From Halomonas sp. ALS9 (GTDB lineage Bacteria > Pseudomonadota > Gammaproteobacteria > Pseudomonadales > Halomonadaceae): 64,000 nucleotides of DNA. Positions 50,756-60,450 of this stretch are shown here, piece by piece. How positions within the stretch are numbered: the stretch's first letter is position 1; the number at the start of each line of letters is the position of its first letter. Where the stretch lies: NCBI RefSeq assembly GCF_001651035.1, contig NZ_LXRG01000054.1:434001-498000 (forward strand). Direction: 5' to 3'. The notes beneath the pieces were generated by a model. That model saw only the letters and a list, made by a program, of their open reading frames with translations, was not told where the DNA came from and ran no database searches. The position numbers and the translations under genes were made by a program.

Positions 50756-52459
50756 ATGGCATCATCTGCTCTTACCCACCCCAGCTACTCCAGTAGCATG
50801 GCGGACAAACCGCTGCTAGGTATGACCATTGGCGATAAGTTCGACCAAATCGCCGCGCAGTATGCTGATAACGACGCGCTGATTGTTGTGCATCAGAACA
50901 TCCACTGGAGCTATCGCAAGCTCCAGGAAGAGGTTAACCGCTGCGCCCGCGCCCTGCTCTCCATTGGTGTTAACAAAGGCGACCGGGTGGCCATTTGGGC
51001 GCCCAACTGCAGCGAGTGGACGCTCACTCAGTTTGCTACTGCTAAAATTGGCGCGATTCTGGTCAATATTAACCCTTCCTATCGCACCCATGAGCTGGAA
51101 TACGCGCTGAACCAATCCGGCGCCCGTTTTATGGTGACTGCGAACAGCTTTAAAAGCTCCGATTACAGCGGCATGCTGTATGAGCTCGCGCCCGAATTAA
51201 ACGCTTGCAAAGAAGGCGAACTGAAATCACAAAAGCTGCCTGACCTTGAGTGCATTATTAATTTAAGCAATGACAAACTCAGCGGTATGTGGCGTTGGTC
51301 TGACCTAATGGAAGAAGCCAACAAGGTTAGCCAAACCGACGTTAACGACCTCCAGGCAACCCTGCAGTTCGACGACGCCATCAATATCCAGTACACCTCT
51401 GGCACTACCGGCTTCCCCAAAGGGGCAACGCTCTCCCACCACAACATTCTCAACAACGGCTTTTTTGTGGCGGAAAGCATGGGCTTTACCAGCGAAGACC
51501 GCCTGGTGATTCCGGTGCCGCTTTACCACTGTTTTGGCATGGTGATGGGTAACTTGGGCTGCATGACTCACGGTGCCACCATGATCTACCCGGATGAAGG
51601 CTTTGACCCTGGCAAAGTACTCAAGGCAGTTCACGAACAGAAAGCCACTGCGCTATACGGCGTGCCCACCATGTTTATCGCCGAGTTGGATCACCCTGAC
51701 TTTCCCAGCACCGACCTCTCGTCACTGCGCACCGGCATTATGGCGGGCTCCATCTGCCCCGCGGAGATCATGAAGCAGGTCATCAATAAGATGAACATGA
51801 AAGGCGTGCAGATCGCCTACGGCATGACCGAAACCAGCCCGGTCTCTACCCAAACCGGCGCCAACGACAGCATCGAGAAGCGCGTTTCCACCGTGGGCCG
51901 CACCCAGCCTCACTTAGAGAACAAAATTGTCGACCCCGGCAACGGCGGTATTCTCCCCCGCGGTGAAATCGGCGAGCTATGTACCCGCGGCTACAGCGTC
52001 ATGCTGAAGTACTGGAACAACGACAAAGCCACCGCGGAAGCCATCGACGAAGCGGGCTGGATGCACACTGGCGACTTGGCCACCATGGATGAAGAGGGTT
52101 ATATCCAGATTGTCGGCCGCATCAAAGACATGGTCATTCGCGGCGGTGAGAACGTCTATCCCAAAGAAATAGAGGAGTTTCTTTACGCCCACCCAGCGAT
52201 CTCAGAGGTACAGGTTACCGGCGTGCCAGATAAGAAGTACGGTGAAGAGCTGATCGCCTGGGTAAAACTCAACAGCACTGCGGGTGAAGTGACCGGCGAA
52301 GCGCTGCGCGAGTACTGCAAAGGCAAGATCACCCACTTCAAAATTCCACGCTACTTCAAGTTCGTCGACGAATTCCCGATGACCGTCACTGGCAAGATTC
52401 AGAAATTCAAAATGCGCGAAATTTCCATTCAAGAGCTGGGTTTGGATAAAGAGTCATAG
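50756..52459 (+). CDS. AMP-binding acyl-CoA synthetase
   Basis: A 567-residue adenylate-forming enzyme. The P-loop is [18 protein letters not shown] and the central motif is [14 protein letters not shown]. The hinge region is [20 protein letters not shown], and the catalytic Lys is in [13 protein letters not shown]. It resembles the ACSF2-like medium/branched-chain acyl-CoA synthetases. At the end of the liu operon it may activate acetoacetate, branched-chain acids or medium-chain fatty acids; the substrate is not shown by sequence. CGGAGAG ribosome site. Confidence 0.92.
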   Translation: MASSALTHPSYSSSMADKPLLGMTIGDKFDQIAAQYADNDALIVVHQNIHWSYRKLQEEVNRCARALLSIGVNKGDRVAIWAPNCSEWTLTQFATAKIGAILVNINPSYRTHELEYALNQSGARFMVTANSFKSSDYSGMLYELAPELNACKEGELKSQKLPDLECIINLSNDKLSGMWRWSDLMEEANKVSQTDVNDLQATLQFDDAINIQYTSGTTGFPKGATLSHHNILNNGFFVAESMGFTSEDRLVIPVPLYHCFGMVMGNLGCMTHGATMIYPDEGFDPGKVLKAVHEQKATALYGVPTMFIAELDHPDFPSTDLSSLRTGIMAGSICPAEIMKQVINKMNMKGVQIAYGMTETSPVSTQTGANDSIEKRVSTVGRTQPHLENKIVDPGNGGILPRGEIGELCTRGYSVMLKYWNNDKATAEAIDEAGWMHTGDLATMDEEGYIQIVGRIKDMVIRGGENVYPKEIEEFLYAHPAISEVQVTGVPDKKYGEELIAWVKLNSTAGEVTGEALREYCKGKITHFKIPRYFKFVDEFPMTVTGKIQKFKMREISIQELGLDKES

Positions 52460-52462
52460 GCG

Positions 52463-53287
52463 ATGACGTCTCCCAATCCGTTAGCGGATCACTATCAGCG
52501 CGCCCTGCGCGCTGATGAGGTACTGGCGCAGATTGATAGCCACTACCCCGCTGGCCCCACCCTGCATCAATTAGCCCCTCTGGATCAGCTGCATATTGGT
52601 GGCGTGGCAGCCTCCGCGAGACTACTTCAAAGGCTCAACCCTGACACTCACAGCAAGGTACTGGATATCGGTGCTGGACTGGGCGGATTGATGCGGCAGG
52701 GTGCTTCGCTGGGGTTCCAGATAACCGGACTGGATATCACTCATGGTTTCAGTGCACTGAACAAAGCGCTGAGCTTACGGGTTAACCAACCTGACTCGTT
52801 ACCACTCACCTGGGTAACCGGTAACGCCAGCACCCTGCCTTTTGCCGATAACAGCTTTGATGCCGTGCTCTTTCAGCACAGTCTGCTCAATATGCCCGAT
52901 GCCGCCAAGGTAATCGCAGAAAGCCGCAGAGTTCTGCGCCCTGGCGGACAGCTAGTGATGCATGAGGTAATCAGCGGCCCCAATGTGGCACACCTTCGCT
53001 ACCCGGTGCCTTGGGCAGCCTCTTCCGAACACTCTCATCTAATGTCTAGTGTGGAGCTGACTTGTTTGCTGGAAAAGGGCGGCTTTCAGCTTGAACATGA
53101 GGAAGACTGGAGCAAAATTGCCTTGGAGTGGCGCCAGCGTCAGCGGCAAAAAGAGCAGACGCCACGTCAGGCGGTGCTGTCTCCCCAGTGGGTTTTCGGC
53201 GAGCGTTTTATCACCATGGGTAAAAATTTAGTCGACAACCTAGCCGAGGGCGCAATTAAAGTGGTGGAAATCCAAGCTAGTTGCTAA
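52463..53287 (+). CDS. class I SAM-dependent methyltransferase
   Basis: A 274-residue methyltransferase. Motif I is VLDIGAGLGGLMRQGASLGF, followed by VTGNASTLPFADNSFDAVLF (motifs II/post-I) and RVLRPGGQLVMHEV (motif III). The overall type is the UbiE/small-molecule group that methylates lipids, quinones or osmolytes such as sarcosine. It begins three bases after the acyl-CoA synthetase stop, so it is co-transcribed, but a role in leucine breakdown is not obvious. Confidence 0.9.
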   Translation: MTSPNPLADHYQRALRADEVLAQIDSHYPAGPTLHQLAPLDQLHIGGVAASARLLQRLNPDTHSKVLDIGAGLGGLMRQGASLGFQITGLDITHGFSALNKALSLRVNQPDSLPLTWVTGNASTLPFADNSFDAVLFQHSLLNMPDAAKVIAESRRVLRPGGQLVMHEVISGPNVAHLRYPVPWAASSEHSHLMSSVELTCLLEKGGFQLEHEEDWSKIALEWRQRQRQKEQTPRQAVLSPQWVFGERFITMGKNLVDNLAEGAIKVVEIQASC

Positions 53288-53341
53288 TCTGAATAGGATA
53301 GTTTTTCTCCCTACCCATGGGTACATGACGTTGTATATAAG

Positions 53342-53430
53342 GTACGAAAGATATTAGGTATAAAATATACTGTTATAAAACATGGGTACAAAACATATGA
53401 GTATAAAACAATAGGTGTACGAAACATGCC
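53342..53430. repeat. six degenerate 15-bp tandem repeats running into a start codon
   Basis: Units begin at 53342, 53357, 53372, 53386, 53401 and 53416, of the form GTAYRAAACATATNR. The last contains the ATG of the outer-membrane-type gene (53426). The AT-rich array occupies the place where promoter and ribosome site should be. Confidence 0.8.
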
Positions 53431-53989
53431 AATTAAACGCTTGGCAAGCACCCTGCTCTGTTGCTCCGTTCCTTGGTTTAGCAGCTACGCCGACGACACT
53501 CCGCCGGTAATGGCCTATACCGCACCCAATAGTGAACTGATGAAGCTTGATAACGGCGTCATTTTGGAAGGCAGCGACCTTCAAAGCCTTGATAACTATA
53601 CCAGCGGTTTTCGAGTAACCGCAGGCTTCAGTCCCTGGCGTCTGCCTCAATTGGATATCGGCGCTGAAATCGCCTACCGGGAAAGCGAAGAAATCGCCGC
53701 CTCTTCCAGCATTAATCCGCTGATTATGGATACTCTGAGCTTAGGCGGTGCCATTGTTGCCGGTGTTCGCATGGGCGCCTTTAGCGTCTATGCAAAGTCC
53801 GGCATCACTGAGTGGCGTGGCGAAAGCGACCTGGAAGGCGCCGACGAAAGCGGCACCGCGATGCTGCAAGGTTTCGGCGCCACGGTCACGATTAATCGAT
53901 TCGTCAGTCGCCTGGAGTACGAACGCATCGACGCCCCCACCCTCAGCCATCTCAATATGTTAAGCGCCTCCTTGCATCTGCCGTTCTGA
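53426..53989 (+). CDS. putative outer-membrane beta-barrel protein
   Basis: A 187-residue protein with a signal peptide (about residues 1-23, with cleavage near SSYA-DD). The mature part has alternating amphipathic strands (FRVTAGFSPW; LDIGAEIAYRES; LGGAIVAGVRMGAFSVYAKS; FVSRLEYERIDA) and ends in a C-terminal Phe (ASLHLPF), the usual signal for barrel insertion. It fits a small OmpA-like or porin-family barrel of about eight strands. No classical ribosome site is visible because the tandem-repeat array occupies that region. Function unknown. Confidence 0.75.
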   Translation: MPIKRLASTLLCCSVPWFSSYADDTPPVMAYTAPNSELMKLDNGVILEGSDLQSLDNYTSGFRVTAGFSPWRLPQLDIGAEIAYRESEEIAASSSINPLIMDTLSLGGAIVAGVRMGAFSVYAKSGITEWRGESDLEGADESGTAMLQGFGATVTINRFVSRLEYERIDAPTLSHLNMLSASLHLPF

Positions 53990-54061
53990 CGCCACCCTTT
54001 TAACAAATTAAACTTTGATTTTTCTGGTTGCTACTCAATTTGTAAGCCATGGATTAAAATT

Positions 54062-54081
54062 TTGTAAGAGATCTCTTACAA
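54062..54081. promoter_or_regulatory. 20-bp perfect palindrome, TTGTAAGAGATCTCTTACAA
   Basis: It lies 108 bp upstream of the VgrG-RHS start. Two further GTAAG half-sites flank it (TTTGTAAG at 54039 and GTGTAAGAC near 54085), giving a cluster in which a dimeric repressor could bind. The regulator is unknown. Confidence 0.6.
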
Positions 54082-54188
54082 GCGTGTAAGACATTGACGC
54101 TTCATGCCTTCAAGGGGTTGCCCTCTGCCGCTGGCTCGCTATCCTAACTCGTTCTCATTTAGCAGATAACGATTCAAGGAGCGGAGCG

Positions 54189-57100
54189 ATGGCGGATAAA
54201 ACGGGCCTGCAATTTACCCTGACCCTTCCCGGGGCCGATGACACCGCCGTGGTACGTTTCACCCATCGTGAAGCCCTCTCTGAGCCGTTTACCCTCTCCG
54301 TGGACTTTGCCAGCCGCACCCATACCCTGTCGCCCAGCGACTGTTTGGATCAGGAAGCCACCCTGTCCATTTGGCAGGACGGCGAGCCGCTGCGCCGCGT
54401 GCATGGGGTGGTCGCTGCGCTGCATCGAGGCGACCGCGGACACCGGCGCAGCTTTTATCGGGTGGAGATTCGCCCGGCCCTGTGGCGCCTATCGCTACGC
54501 CACAACTCGCGCATCTTTCAAGACACCTCGCCGTACGATGCCATCACTACCTTAGCCAATGAACGCAGCCTCACCGATATCAGGTTTGCCACTACCCGCA
54601 CGCCCTTGGATCGGGAGTATTTGGTGCAGTACCGGGAGACCGACCTGGCCTTTATCGAGCGCGTGGCCGCCGAAGAGGGCTGTTTCTATTTCCATGAGTT
54701 TGAAAATGCCGAGGGCGGTAAACACTCGTTAGTGTTTGCCGACGCCACGGTGGTATTGCCCAGTGTGGGCGAGCGCACTTACCACGGCCGCGCCGGGGGC
54801 ACCCCGCCCCGACGTCATATACGTAAACTCCGCCAGGTCAGCCGGGTACGCCCCGCCTCGGCGATGCTTAAAGACTACACCTTTAAGAACCCGCCCTACG
54901 CGCAGCTTCATGAGCACCTGGCCCCCAACCTGGGTGAGCACGCCCAGCGGGAAGATTACGAACACTTCGATTACCCCGGGCGTTATAAAAAGGATGCCTC
55001 CGGCAAGCCGTTTACCCGCCACCGCTTAGAGTCCCTGCGCGCTGACGCCCTCACCGCCGAGGCGGAAAGTGACCTTCCTGAACTTGCCCCTGGCCTTTGT
55101 TTTACCCTCGCCGACCACGATATCGACAGCCTTAACCAGGCGTGGCAGGTGGTAGCCGTGGTGCACCACGGCGAGCAGCCCCAGGCATTGGAAGAGGACG
55201 GCATGGCCCGGGGTGGCAATGGGGCGCTGAGTCGTGGGGCACTGTCGGATGCGTCAGGCGAGCAGATGACCCGCTACCATAACGAGCTGGTCATCATGCC
55301 CAAGGATCAGACCTTCCGCCCGGTGCCTAATCCCAAGCCGCGCGTGGATGGCCCCCAGGTGGCCTTTGTGGTCGGGCCGGAGGGCGAAGAGATCTACTGC
55401 GATGAACACAGCCGGGTCAAGGTGCAATTTCCCTGGGATCGCTACGCCGAACCCAACGAGACGGCGAGCTGTTGGGTGCGAGTGGCCCAGGGCTGGGCAG
55501 GCGGTGGCTACGGCAGCATGGCGATCCCGCGGATCGGCCATGAGGTGATAATCTCACACTTGGAGGCTGACCCGGACCAGCCGCTGATCACCGGGCGTAC
55601 CTATCATGCGGTAAATACCCCGCCCTACCCGCTGCCGGAACACAAGACCCGCACGGTGATCCGCACCCAGAGCCATAAGTCCGTCGGCTTTAACGAACTG
55701 CGTTTTGAGGACGCCACCGGTGAGGAGCAGATCTGGCTGCACGCCCAGAAAGATCTGGAGCTGCTGACCCTCAACGACCGCACCGAGGAGATCCGCCGGG
55801 ACAGCCACCTCAAGCTGCATCGCAACCGCTTGAGCGAGATCCATAACGACGATCACCTTACCGTGCACGGGAAACGCTACACCCAGATCAAGGGCGATGA
55901 CCACCTTCAGATCGATCAAACCCGCCATGAGGTGTACGGCGAGTCCCAATTGGTGGAGACCGGCCGCGAGCTGCACCACAAGGCGGGCAGCCAAATTGTG
56001 TTGGAAGCAGGCAGCGAGATCACCTTCAAAGCCGGCGGCAGCTTTATCAAGCTCGACCCCGGCGGTGTGACCATTGTGGGCCCTCAGGTCAAGATCAACT
56101 CCGGCGGTAGCCCCGGGCGTGGCCAGGGCCACGCCATTGTGCTGCCCCGCTTGCCCGGGGAAGCCGAGCCCGAGGAGAGCGAGGACGTTACCCTCGACCC
56201 GCACCAGACCCCGCTACTCAGCAGCGATATCACCGCCGCCACCCCGTTGGCGCTGGATGATATCGATATTACCGATGGCCTGGCCGATGACTGCAGCGCC
56301 TGCCAACCGGCAGTGGGCAGCCCGGTCAACCCGCTCTTGGGGGCCAAACTGCTGCCTGCGGAGACCGATTTTGCGCTCCCCGCGCCCCGGCCGTTTGTGT
56401 TTAGCCGTGGCTATCTCTCCAGCAACGAACAAATAGGTGCTCTGGGTCAGGGCTGGTCACTCCCCGGCGAGTCCCTGGCCATTACCCTCAACGACGACGC
56501 CTGTATTGTTCATGATGCCCAGGGCCGTGCGATTACCTTTGGCGCACTGGCCCCCGGTCAGGCGCGCTTCTCGCCTACCGAGCAACTGTGGATTCGTCGT
56601 GGGGGTGCCTCAACCGCTGAAGAGAGTAACACGCCTCGCTGGCAAGCCCTGGATGAGACGTTGCGCAGTGATCCTGAGCGTATCGTGTTAAGCGATGCCA
56701 GCGGGCTTTACTACGTGTTTGCTAACCCAGTGTCTGCCAGCCCCGGCGATACTTCTGCAAGCAACAGCCCTAAAGGCGATACCGCTGCTCGCTGGCCCTT
56801 GATCGAAGAGCGCGACCGCAACGGCTATACCACCCAGTACCGCTGGGAAGGTGACCAGTTAGTGCGGGTCATCGACAGCGCCCAGCGCCACTACCAGCTG
56901 GTCTACGATAGCCTGTTACCTGCCATGCAGGGCGATAGCGGGCAGCGCTTGACCGGCGTCAAGCTGGTGCAGGCACACGATGGTGAGTCAGCGGACGAAT
57001 GGTTGGTACGCTATTCGTTTAGTTCCGCTGGTGACCTGATTGCGGTGCGCCACCGCCACGGCGAGGTGGTGCGCGAGTTTGAGTGGCAGGCGCATATGCT

Positions 57101-60026
57101 CACCGCCCACCGGGTACCTGGGGGCATGGAAGCCCACTACACCTGGGATCGCCACGCCCCGGATGGCCGCGTGGTCGGCCAGCAGGAAGCCGGTGGGTTG
57201 GCGCGCTCTTATACCTATCACGTGGATCACACCCTGGTCACCGACAGCCTGGGCCGGGAGGAGCGCTACCACTTTGTGGGCAGCGGCCCCGGCCGCCGCT
57301 GGACGGCTCATACCCGCGCCGACGGTTCGCGGATCGAGTTTCGCTATGATCGTGCGGGTCTCAAGGTAGCGACGGTGGATCCCCTGGGCCACGAGACGCT
57401 GATTGAACGCGATGACCACGTCCAAGTGATTGCGCAGACGAGCCCAGACGGCACGCGCTGGGCGATTGAGCGGGATGCGCTCGGGCAGCCGGTGAGCATC
57501 GAAGGCCCCGAGAATCAGCGCTGGCAGATCACCCGTAACGAGCGCGGCCACCCGCTGGAGGTCACTGGGCCCGAAGGCACCACCGCTTTTGCCTATGACA
57601 ATGAGCAGTTACCTGACCGCCCTACCACCGTCACCGATGCCGCGGGTGCTACCCATCAGCGCGAGTGGAACGCCCTGGGTCAAGCCACCGCCCAGATCGA
57701 CTGCTCCCAGCAGCGTACCGAGTACGCCTACGACCGCCACGGCTACCTGGCCAGCGTCACCAACGCCCTAGGGGAGACCACCCGCACCCAGCACGACAAG
57801 ATGGGCCGACGCGTCGCCACCCAGCTCCCCGACGGACTCTACTGGCACCACCATGTGGACTCTCTAGGGCGCTTGGTGGAGCTGGAAGGCCCACAAGGGT
57901 TTAGGCAGCAGTTCTTCTTTGATGACCACGGCCGCCCGGTGCAGCGCATTGAGGCCGATGGCAGTCAGCAGTTTACCGCTTACGATGACATTGGCCGCTT
58001 GAACGAGCTGACCCTGGGCAACGGCGCCGTCTACCGTTTTGCTTATGACGACATGGATCGCTTAGCCAGCGAGACTGGCCCCGATGGCCGCGAGCAGCAG
58101 TACCGCTACGATGATGCTGGGCAACTGATCGAACGTATTGAGACCAACCGAACAGGCCCCGACGGCCAGCCGCTGGTGACCCGTTACGACTATGACGAAG
58201 CCGGCCGCCTCACCGCCCGGCACCTGCCCGCCACGGAACACGCCCCGGCCAGCACGGAGCAGTACCAGTGGGGCAGCAATGGGCAACTGGTTAGCGTTAC
58301 CAACGATCATGGCGAAGTGACCTTCAGCTACGACGAAGCCCAGCGTTTAATCGGCGAACAGCAGCAACATGCGGGCCTAGCAGGTGAGAGTGGCTGGCAG
58401 TGGCAACACCAGCACAGCCTCACCGCCACCGGCGCGCCCGAAACCAGCCAGTTCGGCGACCTACCGGCGCTCAACTGGCACACCTATGGCAGCGGCCACC
58501 TGCACGGCCTAAGCGCCCCCGGCCTTGATCTTGAGATCGCACTCGAACCCGACGCCCTGCACCGGGAGACCCAGCGCCGCCTGAGCACCAGCGCCAATGC
58601 GCACAATCAACCGCTGGTGCTGGAACGGGGCTATACCCACCTCGGCCAGCTGGATCACCTCACTCTACGCAGCCCGGACACCACCAGCCAACAGAGCTAC
58701 CAATACGACGCCCTGGGCCGGATGAGCTTCCGCAGCCTGGAAGGTGACCCCGCTTCCAAAGTCATCGCCTACAGCTACGACGCCGCCGGGCGCTTGATCG
58801 GCAGCCAGCACGGCGATAATGCCCACCGCTACTCGGTGGATGCGGCGGGCAATCGGTTAGCGGCACCATCAACAGAGAACCCAACGCCGAACACCACCAA
58901 CCAGCTGGCTCAACTCAACGGCACCCGCTATCGTTACGACGGCGCTGGCAACCTGATCGAACGCCAACAGCCCAACGGCGAACGCTTAACCCTAGGCTAC
59001 GACGGCGCCAATCGTCTAGTACATCTCACTCACGCCAGTGAGCTGGGCTACACCCGCGACGCCACCTACCGCTACGATGGCCTGGGAAGACGCATCAGCA
59101 AAACCGTGCGCCACCCCAACGGTACCACCGCCACCACCCACTACGGCTGGGACGGAGACCGCATCGTACGCGAAGAAACGGACAATCAGCGCACTACCGT
59201 GGTGTATGAGCCGGGGAGTTTTGTGCCCATGCTCAGAATCGACGACACCCAACAGGGCCAGTTAGTCAGCGCCTATATCACCGACGCCCTGGGCACACCG
59301 ATGCAGTTGGTCACCCCCAACGGCCAACCCCGCTGGCTCGCCGAACCCGACGACTGGGCAGCGGTGAAAAATCAACGCGCCGTGCGTAACGTCACCCAAC
59401 CGATCCGCTTCCAGGGCCAGTGGCACGACGAAGAGAGTGGGCTCTATTACAACCGCCACCGCTATTATGACCCGCAGCAGGGTAGGTACATCAGCCAGGA
59501 TCCGATAGGGCTCAACGGCGGCACGAATTTATATGGGTATGTGGCAAACCCAATTAGTTTCATCGATCCAAAAGGATTAAAAACAGAAGTTATTATATTT
59601 GAAGGGGTCGGATGGGGTGGATCATCATTCGGTCATGTTGCTACCAGCATTAATGGCACTAATTACTCATGGGGGACAGATGGCATGGCCATTATGCCTC
59701 ACCAACAATATATGGAAAGAAACGATTTCAGGAATGCCAAAGGATACACTCTTAATCTGTCACCACATCAGGAGGCTCAGCTTGAGAATAGACTTAGGTG
59801 GCAACAAGGAAAAGGTAGTTATGGTGCACTTGGTTTCAACTGCACTGATCCTTTAGAGAGGGGGTTAGAGGATTTAGGATATGACTTGGGAATAAATATA
59901 ACTCCAGGCTCGTTATATGAATCCATTTCAGAAGTTGGCTTGATAGAGAGCGGAACTTTTTATAGCAGAAATCCTAACTCTCCAGATCCCGGCCGATTCG
60001 AGAGTGCGCCATGGGCAGGTTGGTAA
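54189..60026 (+). CDS. VgrG-RHS polymorphic toxin (type VI secretion tip effector)
   Basis: A 1945-residue protein. Residues about 1-380 are the gp27-like VgrG base, 390-490 the OB domain (WVRVAQGWAGGGYGSMAIPR) and 530-640 the gp5-type beta-helix needle. From about 705 a shell begins (GSPVNPLLG... PAPRPFVFSRGYLSSN), with many YD/RHS repeats to about 1760. The core ends with YYDPQQGRYISQDPIGLNGG and LYGYVANPISFIDPKGL. No PAAR domain separates the two. The tip (about 1797-1945) is unlike the rest and AT-richer: His1816 in SSFGHVATSI and Asn-Cys1885 in LGFNCTDPLERG suggest a permuted papain/NlpC-type fold. AAGGAGCGGAG precedes the ATG. Confidence 0.95.
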   Translation: MADKTGLQFTLTLPGADDTAVVRFTHREALSEPFTLSVDFASRTHTLSPSDCLDQEATLSIWQDGEPLRRVHGVVAALHRGDRGHRRSFYRVEIRPALWRLSLRHNSRIFQDTSPYDAITTLANERSLTDIRFATTRTPLDREYLVQYRETDLAFIERVAAEEGCFYFHEFENAEGGKHSLVFADATVVLPSVGERTYHGRAGGTPPRRHIRKLRQVSRVRPASAMLKDYTFKNPPYAQLHEHLAPNLGEHAQREDYEHFDYPGRYKKDASGKPFTRHRLESLRADALTAEAESDLPELAPGLCFTLADHDIDSLNQAWQVVAVVHHGEQPQALEEDGMARGGNGALSRGALSDASGEQMTRYHNELVIMPKDQTFRPVPNPKPRVDGPQVAFVVGPEGEEIYCDEHSRVKVQFPWDRYAEPNETASCWVRVAQGWAGGGYGSMAIPRIGHEVIISHLEADPDQPLITGRTYHAVNTPPYPLPEHKTRTVIRTQSHKSVGFNELRFEDATGEEQIWLHAQKDLELLTLNDRTEEIRRDSHLKLHRNRLSEIHNDDHLTVHGKRYTQIKGDDHLQIDQTRHEVYGESQLVETGRELHHKAGSQIVLEAGSEITFKAGGSFIKLDPGGVTIVGPQVKINSGGSPGRGQGHAIVLPRLPGEAEPEESEDVTLDPHQTPLLSSDITAATPLALDDIDITDGLADDCSACQPAVGSPVNPLLGAKLLPAETDFALPAPRPFVFSRGYLSSNEQIGALGQGWSLPGESLAITLNDDACIVHDAQGRAITFGALAPGQARFSPTEQLWIRRGGASTAEESNTPRWQALDETLRSDPERIVLSDASGLYYVFANPVSASPGDTSASNSPKGDTAARWPLIEERDRNGYTTQYRWEGDQLVRVIDSAQRHYQLVYDSLLPAMQGDSGQRLTGVKLVQAHDGESADEWLVRYSFSSAGDLIAVRHRHGEVVREFEWQAHMLTAHRVPGGMEAHYTWDRHAPDGRVVGQQEAGGLARSYTYHVDHTLVTDSLGREERYHFVGSGPGRRWTAHTRADGSRIEFRYDRAGLKVATVDPLGHETLIERDDHVQVIAQTSPDGTRWAIERDALGQPVSIEGPENQRWQITRNERGHPLEVTGPEGTTAFAYDNEQLPDRPTTVTDAAGATHQREWNALGQATAQIDCSQQRTEYAYDRHGYLASVTNALGETTRTQHDKMGRRVATQLPDGLYWHHHVDSLGRLVELEGPQGFRQQFFFDDHGRPVQRIEADGSQQFTAYDDIGRLNELTLGNGAVYRFAYDDMDRLASETGPDGREQQYRYDDAGQLIERIETNRTGPDGQPLVTRYDYDEAGRLTARHLPATEHAPASTEQYQWGSNGQLVSVTNDHGEVTFSYDEAQRLIGEQQQHAGLAGESGWQWQHQHSLTATGAPETSQFGDLPALNWHTYGSGHLHGLSAPGLDLEIALEPDALHRETQRRLSTSANAHNQPLVLERGYTHLGQLDHLTLRSPDTTSQQSYQYDALGRMSFRSLEGDPASKVIAYSYDAAGRLIGSQHGDNAHRYSVDAAGNRLAAPSTENPTPNTTNQLAQLNGTRYRYDGAGNLIERQQPNGERLTLGYDGANRLVHLTHASELGYTRDATYRYDGLGRRISKTVRHPNGTTATTHYGWDGDRIVREETDNQRTTVVYEPGSFVPMLRIDDTQQGQLVSAYITDALGTPMQLVTPNGQPRWLAEPDDWAAVKNQRAVRNVTQPIRFQGQWHDEESGLYYNRHRYYDPQQGRYISQDPIGLNGGTNLYGYVANPISFIDPKGLKTEVIIFEGVGWGGSSFGHVATSINGTNYSWGTDGMAIMPHQQYMERNDFRNAKGYTLNLSPHQEAQLENRLRWQQGKGSYGALGFNCTDPLERGLEDLGYDLGINITPGSLYESISEVGLIESGTFYSRNPNSPDPGRFESAPWAGW

Positions 60027-60027
60027 T

Positions 60028-60273
60028 ATGAAGTGGCTTATCGTAGGGTTGTGCCTCCTAGTTGGCTTGTATATTTCAGCAAATGTGGGGCTAGGGCTTA
60101 TGAAAGGATATCCAGTGAAAGATATGGACTGGAATGAGAATGGGAGGGTCGAGTTGACTGAGCTAATGAGGGCCAAGGATATAGGGCTGAGAGAATTGGA
60201 AAATGGCTGCAAAGAATATTTTCATTATAAAGATGGGCAGCCAGTTAGAATAGTTTGTCCTTCAGAAGGATAG
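60028..60273 (+). CDS. small membrane-anchored EF-hand protein, candidate immunity protein
   Basis: An 81-residue protein whose ATG lies one base after the RHS toxin stop. Residues about 3-22 form a signal anchor (WLIVGLCLLVGLYISANVG). Residues about 41-52 (DWNENGRVELTE) match the 12-residue EF-hand calcium loop at positions 1, 3, 5, 6, 8, 9 and 12. Two cysteines follow. A small gene directly behind the toxin tip is the usual place for the cognate immunity gene. The anchor implies protection at the periplasmic side, where NlpC-like toxins act. The function is inferred. Confidence 0.75.
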   Translation: MKWLIVGLCLLVGLYISANVGLGLMKGYPVKDMDWNENGRVELTELMRAKDIGLRELENGCKEYFHYKDGQPVRIVCPSEG

Positions 60274-60306
60274 GGCGGTCTAAAGTATAGTGGTCAACTA
60301 ACACCT

Positions 60307-60356
60307 GACAATAGTTTAATATTTTTCTCATCTATAATGGGAGAAATACTATTGTC
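60307..60356. other. imperfect inverted repeat downstream of the immunity gene
   Basis: GACAATAGT and ACTATTGTC pair at the base and TTTCTC with GAGAAA inside, with a 5-6-base bulge on the left arm. It could stop transcription of the toxin-immunity pair or be part of a mobile element end. No T run follows. Confidence 0.45.
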
Positions 60357-60404
60357 AAAAGAATGAGGCCTCTGCTGATCGTAACAACCAATTAAATAAT
60401 CACT

Positions 60405-60450
60405 AATACTGGAGCGGGGTTACCACCAACCTCAGCCAGCTAGATCACCT
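60405..60450 (+). pseudogene. rhs core fragment A
   Basis: TACTGGAGCGGGGTTAC and the following CTCAGCCAGCTAGATCACCT match bases 58617-58661 of the intact RHS gene. The match stops abruptly where an IS-like sequence begins. It has no reading frame of its own. Confidence 0.75.
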
